A stretch of 21,456 nt of DNA from DASXTS01 sp036505275 (GTDB lineage: Bacteria > Actinomycetota > Actinomycetes > Mycobacteriales > Pseudonocardiaceae). The stretch is taken from NCBI GenBank assembly GCA_036505275.1, contig DASXTS010000075.1:1-21456 (forward strand). The letters are read 5' to 3'. The notes beneath the pieces are model-generated. The model was not told the origin of the DNA, did no database searches, and worked only from the letters and a program-made list of their open reading frames with translations. Of the stretch, positions 1-7,656 are shown piece by piece (positions within the stretch are counted from its first letter, which is position 1; each line of letters begins with the position of its first letter). Position numbers and translations under genes: made by a program.

Positions 1-231
1 CTCAAGAAGCTGATCGTCAGCGCACCGGTGGTATCCACGCCACCGCCCGGCCCACCGCCGGAACCGGTCCCCCCGCCGGTGCCGCCGGTGCCGCCGCCGA
101 CCCCGGAGCCCACCCGGCCGCCGGTACCCCCGCCGACGCCACCCGTGCCGCCGCCGGTGCCGCAGCCACCTGCGCCGCCGCCACCTGCGCCGCCGCTGCC
201 GCCACCGCCGGCCGTCCCGGCATCGCAGTAG
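1..231 (+). CDS. C-terminal part of an unrecognised protein with a proline-rich tail (5' end outside window)
   Basis: Reading frame 1 is open from the first base to the TAG at 229-231. About twelve residues of ordinary sequence (LKKLIVSAPVVS) are followed by about 65 residues that are well over half proline, in PPP/PPV/PPT/PAPP patterns broken by V, T, E, A and L. Such a tail is expected to be an extended polyproline-II or disordered segment that binds partners or acts as a spacer. The body of the protein, and therefore its family, lies upstream of the window. The next gene starts 6 nt after this stop, so it is probably the first visible cistron of the operon running to 7628. No function is assigned. 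Confidence 0.7.
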   Translation, partial: LKKLIVSAPVVSTPPPGPPPEPVPPPVPPVPPPTPEPTRPPVPPPTPPVPPPVPQPPAPPPPAPPLPPPPAVPASQ

Positions 232-237
232 GCCGCG

Positions 238-909
238 ATGCTGAACGCCGCCAACCCGCTGCCGGTACCCGGGGTACTGGCCTGGGCCGACCTGGACACG
301 GCCGACACGGTCTGGGCGCTGCCGCTTCGGCCGCGGCTCGCCGTCGGCGCGGACGGCATACCGGAGATCAGCCTGCTGCTCTACCGGCGCGGCGCTGGCA
401 ACCCCCCGGAGGGCGGGCAGCTCAGCCTCACCGTCGACCTGAGGCTGACGCCTGGGGAGCGCGAGGCCGCAGCGAAGGCCGGGGTCGCCCGCCGACCGCC
501 GCCGAAGCCGGGCGCGCCGCAGCTACCACCGGTCGAGGTGCGCACGCCGCAGTGGGTGGCGGCCACCGTGCGCGCCGAGCTGCTGCCGACGCTCTCGGTG
601 GCCGGCACGCCATCGCTGCTCGGCGACAACGCCTGCGTGCTGGCGGTGCAGCTGGACGCGGCGCGGGCGGCGGCCGTGCAGGACGCCTGGGCGGATGGCT
701 TTCCGGACGCCACGGTCGAGTTCGACGGCTCTGTCGAGGGCGCCAACGCAGCGGCGGCCGCCGCCACGGCCGCCACCCAGGCGCCGAACATGGCGTTCAT
801 GGTCGCCGCCGCGGCCCGCAGTGCCGTGCAGGTGCCGCTGCTGCTACGCGGCCCACTGATCCTGCCACCGGGAGCCATCCGAGCCCGCCGCACCGATCTC
901 ACCCTGTGA
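238..909 (+). CDS. Unrecognised 223-aa protein, short member of a domain family shared with the next two genes
   Basis: I do not recognise the family. The ATG at 238 is 6 nt after the previous stop, without a clear Shine-Dalgarno, which suggests translational coupling. There is no signal peptide or membrane segment. Residues about 8-175 can be aligned by eye with the start of the 785-aa protein downstream. Both have VPG at residues 10-12, then an aromatic-x-LP-x-x-PRLA motif (WALPLRPRLA here, YALPSTPRLA there), then a hydrophobic strand ending LLLYRR / LIIYAR. A later PSL-x(3)-N-x(3)-LA segment also matches. Residues 24-35 also resemble residues 365-376 of the 747-aa protein. A proline-rich stretch lies near residue 90 and an alanine-rich helix near residue 170. 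It may be a compact paralogue acting with the two larger proteins, but the role is unknown. Confidence 0.85.
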   Translation: MLNAANPLPVPGVLAWADLDTADTVWALPLRPRLAVGADGIPEISLLLYRRGAGNPPEGGQLSLTVDLRLTPGEREAAAKAGVARRPPPKPGAPQLPPVEVRTPQWVAATVRAELLPTLSVAGTPSLLGDNACVLAVQLDAARAAAVQDAWADGFPDATVEFDGSVEGANAAAAAATAATQAPNMAFMVAAAARSAVQVPLLLRGPLILPPGAIRARRTDLTL

Positions 910-924
910 CACGGAGGAACGCAC

Positions 925-3282
925 ATGCTCAGCTACTTCGACAGCATCACGGTGCCCGGGCTGGAGCACATCACGGTGTTCCGCGACGACGAGGACGCCG
1001 CCCAGTTCTACGCCCTGCCGTCCACCCCGCGGCTGGCCCGCGACGACAACCACCGGCTGCTGCTGGACCTGATCATCTACGCCCGTGACGTGGACAGGCT
1101 GCCGCCGGAGGACCTGGAGGCGCAGCGCGGCTGGCTCGCGGCGTCGGTCGAGCTCGCGCTGAGCGAGGAGGAGCACCGCAAGATCCTCGATCACCTGCGT
1201 GAGGTGATGAAGTCCGAGCGCAGCGGCCTGTTCCTGCGGTTCTTCGGGCTGAGCGTGGCCGCCAACCGGGAGCCTCGGCTGACCCTGCCACCGCAGTTCG
1301 TGGACGGCACGGTGCGGCTGGAGGTGCCCACCGCCGGCGGGACCACCACGGCCGCGCTCGACACCTCCAAGCCGTCGCTGATCAGCACGAACCTGGCCAC
1401 GCTCGCCGGCAACCTGTCTCAGGACTCGTCGGAGCTGATCAGGCAGACGGTGCTCAAGGGCGGGCTGCCGATGGCCGCGTTCTACGAGCTGACGTTCCTC
1501 GCCCGCATTCCGTCCATCAAGGTCGAGATCAGCGGCACGCGCAGCGCCTTCCTGGACGAGACGATCAACAAGTACAAGACGACCGGCGTCACCTACCACC
1601 AGTACTCCTGGGACTGGTGGTGGGGCTACTACTGGTGGTGCTGGCGCTGGGCGCAGACCTACCCGAAGACCAACACCACGATCGAGAGCCACCAGCGGGA
1701 CGTCAAGAGCATCTCCATCAAGATCGACACCTCGGACTTCCGGGACGACCCGGCCGCGCAGAGCGCGCTGCAGCAGTTCGAGTCGATGGCGATCAAGATC
1801 TTCACGGAGAACGTGGTGCCGTCCATCCTCAAGGACGTCAGCCAGCAGTTCGACCAGCTGAAGAAGAAGCTGGACGCGGCCGCCGGCGGCACCGACGGCC
1901 AGCAGGACCCGAACAAGGAGGTCTTCGGCCTCTCCGACCTGACGGCCAGCATCACCGACACGATCAACATCACCATGGAGAAGTCCTCGGTGATCAGGGT
2001 TGCCAAGAACCCGAACGGCACGCTGGCCAAGGACCTCACCCCCGAGGACATCAAGAAGGCGATCACCTACCTGGACCTGTCGGACCCGTACTTCCGGGAG
2101 CTGCCGGTCCGGGTCCGGGCCAACGTCAATTTCCAGCGTGATCCGGTGTACGGGCTCAAGGTGTTCCTCGATTACGACCAGACCGACGACCGCATCCCGC
2201 GCGCCGTCAAGGGCTCCAAGACCATGCTGTTCACCAGTGCGGACCAGGTGCAGAGCTTCCGGCAGATCCTGGCCCGCGGCTCGGACGGCAGGGTGAAGGA
2301 CAGTTACTCGTACTGGAGCGAGATCATCTACAAGGACACCGGGCAGACCATCCGGGTCCCGTCGAGCGGCAGCCTGCAGTCGCGCGAGACCGAGCTGGTG
2401 ATCTCCTACCGCAGCCTTGGCTTCATCCAGGTCGCGCTGGAGCTGGCGCCGATGCCGCCGCAGGTCGCGTCGGTCGACGTGGCGCTGCGCTACCCGCGGT
2501 CGAGCCGGCCCAGCGCCAACCAGACGATCACCTTGAGCAAGGACAAGCCGGTGGCGTCCTACTTCACCTACACGGGCCATGACGGCGACCCGGACCCGTA
2601 CCGCTACGCGGTGACCTACGTGCTCTCCGACGGCCAGCGGGTGGACGTGCCGGAGCGCGAGGGCCGCGGCGAGCGGTTGGCCATCTCCAGCCCGTTCGAG
2701 GACACCGTGACGACGACGTTCGTGGCCCAGGGCGACTTCACCATCGTGGACAAGCTGATCATCGACGCGAAGTACGTCGACCCGGCCAACGACCTGAGCC
2801 TGGACCACCACGCCGAGCTGACCTCCAACGGGGCCAGCAGCGCCTGGTCGACCAGCCTGCGCGACCCGGCCAAGCTCGACTTCAGCTACACCACGCTGGT
2901 GCTGTTCAAGAACGGCTCCAGCCAGCGGATCGGCCCGGCGGCCGACGTGCTCGGCGGTAGCGTGACCGTCGGCACCGGTGGCGCGGCGGCGCTGGAGGTG
3001 CTGCTGGTGCCCAACCTCGACCCCGGGCACCCGATCGCGATCGTGCAACTCGAATACCACGACGAGGCGAACAACGTGCACCAGACGCAGAACTTCCGGT
3101 TGGACAACACCCAGATCTCCCAGACCTTCAAGGTGTTGCTGCACGACCCGGCCATGCGCACCTACCGCTACCGGATCCAGCTGCTGGCCACCGCGACGGC
3201 GCCGGGTTGGGACTCCGGCTGGCGGGAGAGCACCGACACCGCCCTGATCGTGCAGGCGCCGGCCCCGACTCCGACCGGGTGA
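925..3282 (+). CDS. Unrecognised 785-aa protein with Trp-rich loop and three tandem beta-rich repeats
   Basis: I do not recognise the family. The start is well supported by GGAGG at 912-916, 8 nt before the ATG. Residues about 8-200 carry the domain shared with the 223-aa protein. Residues 229-242 read WDWWWGYYWWCWRW, eight Trp and two Tyr in 14 residues, in an otherwise polar region. Residues about 250-345 are charged and partly helical, including QQFDQLKKKLDAAA, and could form a coiled coil. From about residue 513 there are three segments of about 75-90 residues (513-595, 605-690, 702-777) with the same strand pattern, reminiscent of immunoglobulin-like sandwiches. There is no signal peptide, so the protein is either cytoplasmic or exported by a non-Sec route. 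It sits between the 223-aa and 747-aa genes with 15-nt and 6-nt gaps. A structural or membrane-binding role is inference only. Confidence 0.9.
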   Translation: MLSYFDSITVPGLEHITVFRDDEDAAQFYALPSTPRLARDDNHRLLLDLIIYARDVDRLPPEDLEAQRGWLAASVELALSEEEHRKILDHLREVMKSERSGLFLRFFGLSVAANREPRLTLPPQFVDGTVRLEVPTAGGTTTAALDTSKPSLISTNLATLAGNLSQDSSELIRQTVLKGGLPMAAFYELTFLARIPSIKVEISGTRSAFLDETINKYKTTGVTYHQYSWDWWWGYYWWCWRWAQTYPKTNTTIESHQRDVKSISIKIDTSDFRDDPAAQSALQQFESMAIKIFTENVVPSILKDVSQQFDQLKKKLDAAAGGTDGQQDPNKEVFGLSDLTASITDTINITMEKSSVIRVAKNPNGTLAKDLTPEDIKKAITYLDLSDPYFRELPVRVRANVNFQRDPVYGLKVFLDYDQTDDRIPRAVKGSKTMLFTSADQVQSFRQILARGSDGRVKDSYSYWSEIIYKDTGQTIRVPSSGSLQSRETELVISYRSLGFIQVALELAPMPPQVASVDVALRYPRSSRPSANQTITLSKDKPVASYFTYTGHDGDPDPYRYAVTYVLSDGQRVDVPEREGRGERLAISSPFEDTVTTTFVAQGDFTIVDKLIIDAKYVDPANDLSLDHHAELTSNGASSAWSTSLRDPAKLDFSYTTLVLFKNGSSQRIGPAADVLGGSVTVGTGGAAALEVLLVPNLDPGHPIAIVQLEYHDEANNVHQTQNFRLDNTQISQTFKVLLHDPAMRTYRYRIQLLATATAPGWDSGWRESTDTALIVQAPAPTPTG

Positions 3283-3288
3283 CTCGCC

Positions 3289-5532
3289 ATGGCCGATCCG
3301 AACACCCTTGCCGTGCAACCACTGTCGGCCACCATGCTCAGCTCGGTGGCCCGCTCGACCACCCTGGTCACGTCCGTGCGCCTCGGGCAGCTGCAGAGGG
3401 CCATCGTGGCCGTGTCCGGCGGCGGCCCGGAGTTCCCGGCGGCCCAGGAGCCGGTGCAGGACGCAGTGGCCTATCCCGCCACCGACGGAGTGCCGTACTA
3501 CCGGCCGCTGCTGCGGGTCGCGGGGCGTGAGCCGGGCCGCCGCCCCGGCCCCGACGTGTGGTTCCTCGAGGACGACAAGGGCGTCCTCACCCTGCAATGG
3601 ACGCTGGAGGTGATCCCGCTGACCGGCGGGCCACCCGGCGCCAGACCGCTGCCGTTCACCATCGACTCCGTCCGGATGGTGTGGGAGGGCGGCCAGTGGC
3701 CGTTCGCCGCGCCGGGCGTGGAGCCGGTCGAGGGCGCCGCGGACGGCCAGCCGGCGCTGCGGGTGCACGGCGCGGCCCGCCTGCAGCCCGACGAGGCGGC
3801 CACCATCGAGGGCGCGATGAACCACCCCGAGTCGGCCTGCCGGCTCGAGGTGACGCTGTCCTACGACTACCGGGTGCAGGCGCCGGTTCGGCCGCAGCCG
3901 TCGGATCCGAGGCCGGAGGGCCCCCGGCCGCAGATCCCGCGGCCGGACCGGGTGGTGTTCCGGCCGGGCACGCTGAGCGAGGAGACCATCGCCAGTCGGC
4001 TGCGGCCGCATATCTTCACCCGGTTCCAGCCGCAGGCCGGGACCGAGGCCACCCCGGTCGGCGAGCTGGCCGCGCTGCGGCGGGCGTCCATCTCCCGGCG
4101 GATCGCCCCCGAGCTGCGGGAACGGCTGATCGCCAGGCGGCTGGAGGATGTTCTGGTGCGGCCGCGGCGCCCGCTGCCCGGCGGCGGCGGCGAACCGTCT
4201 GGGCCGTCCGAGCCGACGCAGAAGAGGCAGTCGCTGGTGCGCTCGGTGCCGTTCGTGTTCGTGCCGTCCGAGGAGGCCAACGGGCCGATCTACCGCGCGC
4301 TGCACGACACCGCCGAGCTGACGGACGACTGGCAGCAGCTCGGCGATGCCGGCTGGCTGCGCGACTCGGACTTCCCGAACACCGTGTTCCGGCTGCCCGA
4401 TGCGCTGCGGTTGGCCTGGGACACCGAGACGGCGGGGCCGCGGATGGCGCCGACGCTGTACCGCAACAACGCCGGCGACCCCCGGGTCCGGCTGCTGCTG
4501 CGGCTGGCGCCCTGGCAGGACCCCGCGAAGGTGGTGCTGACCCGCCGCGGGCTGAACCTGCCGGCCGCCCGCGTGGTGACCGGCCAGGTGAGCAACAGCA
4601 CGCTGCACATGGGTGGCGCCTTCCCAGAGGAGCTGACCCTGGTCGGCGGATCTGGGCTGAGCATCCCGCTGGCCGGCGCCGAGCTGGCGCTCGACATCAG
4701 CCTGTCGTTCTACGAGTTCGTCTGCCAGGTCGTGACCAGGCCGGAGGGGCTCTCCGGCACGGTCGAGGTCGTGGTGGACACCAGGCCACCGGCCGACGGT
4801 GGGACGCCCGGGCAGCGCACCGTCGTGCTGCCGGTGTCGATCAGGCTGGACCGCGTCGACGACCTGCCGTGCACCATCACCCTGCCGGAGGGCGTGGTGT
4901 CCCCGCAGACCGCCACCGTGACCAACACCTCCGGCGCGGAGATCACCATCGGCGGCTGCGACGTGTCGTTCCTGCAGGTCGACGAGGAGTCGGTGGTGCC
5001 GGTGGACGTCTACCCGGCGCGCTGCGGCACCGCGTTCCCGGTGACCCTCCCACCGGGCGGCAGCGTGGACCTCGCGCTGGAGCTCGACGAGGACGCCGAC
5101 GACGTGGTGTGGAACGGGGTGCTTATCGAGCTGATGGACAAGCGGCTCACCGCCACACCGTCCGACGTGCTGCACCGGGTGCACGAGCTGGCTCCGGCCG
5201 GGGCGTCCTCGCGCGACATCACGGTCAGCTCGCCGGTGTTCACCGGCGGCGCACTGCCGCCGCGGTGGTCCACGCTGGCCAGCCTGGAGGTCGAGCTGAC
5301 CACTCCGGCCGGGCAGGTGCTGCACACCGTGCTGAGCCTGGCCAACCCCAGCCGCACGCTGCACGTGCCGGCGTCGCTGACCGACCTGGTGGCCGGCGTG
5401 GGCGGCGGCATCCCCACGGTGAGCTACCGGGTGCGCAACAACTACATCGACCACCAGGGGGAGTGGACCGCGCCGCAGTCCCAGTCCGGCGACGAGATCG
5501 TCGTGTACCCCAATGCCGCGGAGACCGGGTGA
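3289..5532 (+). CDS. Unrecognised 747-aa multidomain beta-rich protein
   Basis: I do not recognise the family. The ATG at 3289 is 6 nt after the previous stop with only a weak ribosome site, so coupling is likely. There is no signal peptide or membrane helix. The N-terminal part (about 45-200) looks beta-rich. Two Pro/Gly/Arg-rich linkers follow near residues 200-225 and 285-310. Residues about 362-510 resemble the shared domain of the two upstream proteins: T365-V-F-R-L-P-x(3)-R-L-A376 matches TVWALPLRPRLA of the 223-aa protein, followed by a strand ending TLYRNNAG against LLLYRRGAG. The last 100 residues resemble the beta repeats of the 785-aa protein, with a strand, an S/TYRVR motif and a G-x-W turn. 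The stop overlaps the next start (GTGA). The shared architecture suggests the three products work together. Confidence 0.88.
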   Translation: MADPNTLAVQPLSATMLSSVARSTTLVTSVRLGQLQRAIVAVSGGGPEFPAAQEPVQDAVAYPATDGVPYYRPLLRVAGREPGRRPGPDVWFLEDDKGVLTLQWTLEVIPLTGGPPGARPLPFTIDSVRMVWEGGQWPFAAPGVEPVEGAADGQPALRVHGAARLQPDEAATIEGAMNHPESACRLEVTLSYDYRVQAPVRPQPSDPRPEGPRPQIPRPDRVVFRPGTLSEETIASRLRPHIFTRFQPQAGTEATPVGELAALRRASISRRIAPELRERLIARRLEDVLVRPRRPLPGGGGEPSGPSEPTQKRQSLVRSVPFVFVPSEEANGPIYRALHDTAELTDDWQQLGDAGWLRDSDFPNTVFRLPDALRLAWDTETAGPRMAPTLYRNNAGDPRVRLLLRLAPWQDPAKVVLTRRGLNLPAARVVTGQVSNSTLHMGGAFPEELTLVGGSGLSIPLAGAELALDISLSFYEFVCQVVTRPEGLSGTVEVVVDTRPPADGGTPGQRTVVLPVSIRLDRVDDLPCTITLPEGVVSPQTATVTNTSGAEITIGGCDVSFLQVDEESVVPVDVYPARCGTAFPVTLPPGGSVDLALELDEDADDVVWNGVLIELMDKRLTATPSDVLHRVHELAPAGASSRDITVSSPVFTGGALPPRWSTLASLEVELTTPAGQVLHTVLSLANPSRTLHVPASLTDLVAGVGGGIPTVSYRVRNNYIDHQGEWTAPQSQSGDEIVVYPNAAETG

Positions 5533-7628
5533 CGCTCGCCGCCGCGGTGCGGTGGCTCGCCACGTTGCAGCACCGTGCCGGCTCCTGGACCGACTTCCTG
5601 CTCGCCCCCGGTCCGAGCGATGGCTGGGTCACCGGGTACGTCGGCACGGCCCTCGCGCTGGCCGCCGACGACCCTCGGCTGCCTGGGAGCGCCCGCTCCT
5701 TGGCGGCGGCGGCGGCCGATGCCGGGGCCCGTTGGTTGCTGACCGCGGACTCCGGTTCTGGCGGCTGGGGGTGGACGGCCGGGGTGCGCGCCGACGCCGA
5801 CTCCACGGCGTGGGCGGTGCGCCTGCTCGCCCTGCGCCGGTGGCCGGTGCCGCCGCCGGCCTTGACGTTCCTCGCCGAGCACCGAGGCGAGGACGGCTAC
5901 CGCACCTACCGCAGCCCGGACCTGAGCGGATCGTGGGCGGCGCCAACGCCGGAGGTCACCGCGGCGGTGCTGCTGGCCCGGCACGCCGCCGGTGCGCTCG
6001 ACCGCGTTGGCCTGGCCGCGCAGTGGTGCGCGCTGATCGCGCCGGCCCGCCGACCGGACGGCCGGTGGCAGAGCATGTGGTGGCCCGACGCCGCGTACCC
6101 CACCGCCGTCGTGGGCTCGTCGTGGCTGGCGGCCGGCCGTCCGCCGCTGCCCGGAGCCGTGTCCCTGGCGGCGTCTGGTGGGCCGGCGTCTGGGCTGGCG
6201 TCTGGGCCGGCGTCTGGGCTGGCGTCGGCATGGGGCCTGGCCACCCGGCTGTGGGCGGCGGCCGCGTTCGACGCCGACCACCGTCTCGGCCTGGCTCGGA
6301 CGCTGCTCGCGGAGCAGCGGCGCGATGGCGGGTGGCCCGGCGGCGCGGTGCTGCGGGTGCCGGCCCAGCGGTCCGCTGGCCCGCCACGGCTGACCAGGGA
6401 CGCTCGCGGGATCTTCACCACGGCCACGGCCGTGCACGCCCTGCTCGCCGGCGGCGTTGGGCTGGACGAGCCGCGGCGGCCGGTGTCGAGGCGGCCCCGG
6501 CCGCGGCGGCCTGTGTCGGGCAGCCCTGTGTCGGGCAGCTCTGTGTCGGGCAGCTCTGTGCCGGGGAGCCCTGGGCCGCGGCGGTCGTACGACGGGGTGG
6601 TTGGCGACATGGCGGCCGCGGCGGGTGTCGACCGCTCTGTGGCGCTGCCCGTGTTCCGGGCGCTGACCAGGGAAAGCCTGGCCAGGGCCGGGGTGTGGCC
6701 GGCGCGGCAGCTGTCCAACCTGGCCGGCGGCACGCCACTGGAGTTTTCGGTGGGCTCGGCGCCGGCGCTGCGGCTCACCACCGAGGTCGGCGACCCCGTG
6801 CTGCCACCGCTCACGCGGGTGCGGTCCGGCCTGCGCGCCATCGAGCGCACCGCGTCGCTGCTCGGCATGCAGCCGGCGTGGCGCGCCGCGCTGCCGGCGA
6901 TCGCCGTGCTCGCCGACCCCGAACTGCCGGTGCCGGACGGCTGCCGATTCTGGGCCTGGGCCGGCGTCGACCTGGCGCCGCACGGTGGCGCGGTGCTCAA
7001 GACCTACCTCTCGCTGCACGCCGAGGACCTGGCCGGCTGGCCGGCCCGCGAGTCGTCGTTCCTCGCCGCCTGCGGCGTATCCCGGCAGGCCCAGGTGCAC
7101 GCCGTACTCGACCGGCTGCGCCAGGACGGTTGGTGTCACGAGGTCGGCGTCGGCCTGACCGGCGGCGCCGGCTGGGGGATCAAGATCTACTACGAGCTCG
7201 CCGGCTACCGCCCATCCGCGGTGCGCGACGTGCTGGCCATCTGCGGGCTGGACACCGACCTCGATGGGCTGGCACCCGAGGTGCCCGGCGTGCTGCGCGC
7301 CTCGCTGGCCGCCAAGCGCCGTTCCGGCATCGCCACCAGGGTGCATCCGGCCACCGGCCGGGTCGATGAGGTCACCGTAGCCGCGGCCTTCCCTGCGCCG
7401 CTGGTCGGCAGGGAACTGCTCGCCGCGCGGGTGAGCTCATGGCTGGCCGCTGTCGGCTCGATCGGCCCGCACGACGCCGCCGTCGCCGTGCTGGCGCCGA
7501 CCTGGCGGTGCGCGCCACCGCTGGCCAGGATGCACAGCCTGCTCACCAGAAGCCGCTCAGCCCACGGGGACCAGACCAAGGTCTACCTCCGGCCGTGGCT
7601 GGGCCCTGACGGCGTGGACTCGCCCTGA
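5529..7628 (+). CDS. Two-domain protein: alpha/alpha-toroid (terpene-cyclase-like) plus ABBA/DMATS-like aromatic prenyltransferase-like domain
   Basis: The gene starts at GTG 5529, overlapping the previous stop as GTGA, and encodes 699 aa. Residues 1 to about 312 contain repeated toroid signatures of the prenyltransferase/squalene-cyclase fold: DGWVTGYVGTALALA, GGWGW followed by D89-A-D-S-T-A94, GYRTY with TPEVTAAVLLA, DGRWQSMWW, and DGGW with TTATAVHALLA. D-A-D-S-T-A resembles the DxDDTA acid motif of class II terpene cyclases with the last Asp replaced by Ser. A repetitive linker follows (about 313-353). Residues about 354 to 699 contain LAGGTPLEFS and three K-x-Y strands (K491/Y493, K552/Y554, K684/Y686, the last within SRS...TKVYLRPW). 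These are reminiscent of the Lys/Tyr residues that bind the diphosphate in ABBA prenyltransferases. The toroid assignment is moderate to good; the ABBA assignment and any enzymatic activity are inference. A non-catalytic toroid remains possible. Confidence 0.75.
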   Translation: MTLAAAVRWLATLQHRAGSWTDFLLAPGPSDGWVTGYVGTALALAADDPRLPGSARSLAAAAADAGARWLLTADSGSGGWGWTAGVRADADSTAWAVRLLALRRWPVPPPALTFLAEHRGEDGYRTYRSPDLSGSWAAPTPEVTAAVLLARHAAGALDRVGLAAQWCALIAPARRPDGRWQSMWWPDAAYPTAVVGSSWLAAGRPPLPGAVSLAASGGPASGLASGPASGLASAWGLATRLWAAAAFDADHRLGLARTLLAEQRRDGGWPGGAVLRVPAQRSAGPPRLTRDARGIFTTATAVHALLAGGVGLDEPRRPVSRRPRPRRPVSGSPVSGSSVSGSSVPGSPGPRRSYDGVVGDMAAAAGVDRSVALPVFRALTRESLARAGVWPARQLSNLAGGTPLEFSVGSAPALRLTTEVGDPVLPPLTRVRSGLRAIERTASLLGMQPAWRAALPAIAVLADPELPVPDGCRFWAWAGVDLAPHGGAVLKTYLSLHAEDLAGWPARESSFLAACGVSRQAQVHAVLDRLRQDGWCHEVGVGLTGGAGWGIKIYYELAGYRPSAVRDVLAICGLDTDLDGLAPEVPGVLRASLAAKRRSGIATRVHPATGRVDEVTVAAAFPAPLVGRELLAARVSSWLAAVGSIGPHDAAVAVLAPTWRCAPPLARMHSLLTRSRSAHGDQTKVYLRPWLGPDGVDSP
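6186..6221 (+). repeat. Three 12-bp tandem repeats inside the toroid domain gene
   Basis: Three consecutive in-frame copies of GCGTCTGGGCTG (the middle copy has CCG at its end) encode A-S-G-L / A-S-G-P / A-S-G-L. A partial related unit precedes them at 6171-6180. The copies probably lengthen a surface loop between toroid helices and look like replication-slippage products. Confidence 0.9.
6510..6569 (+). repeat. Four 15-bp tandem repeats encoding the interdomain linker
   Basis: Four in-frame copies of a unit close to CCTGTGTCGGGCAGC (6510, 6525, 6540, 6555; the last diverges) encode the P-V-S-G-S type linker between the toroid and the C-terminal domain. Arg/Pro-rich coding precedes them. Copy number may vary between strains. 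Confidence 0.9.
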
Positions 7629-7656
7629 GGCGCCGGTTTCGGGCAGGCTGCATCGC

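Noticed and set aside
844..5454. A 1536-codon open frame on the minus strand
   Set aside because: It lies opposite two well-supported genes, has Arg/His/Gly/Ala-heavy composition typical of antisense frames in high-GC DNA, and no recognisable domain.
6171..6569. Direct repeats resembling a CRISPR array
   Set aside because: Units are 12-15 bp, adjacent without spacers and in frame with the surrounding gene; no cas genes are present.
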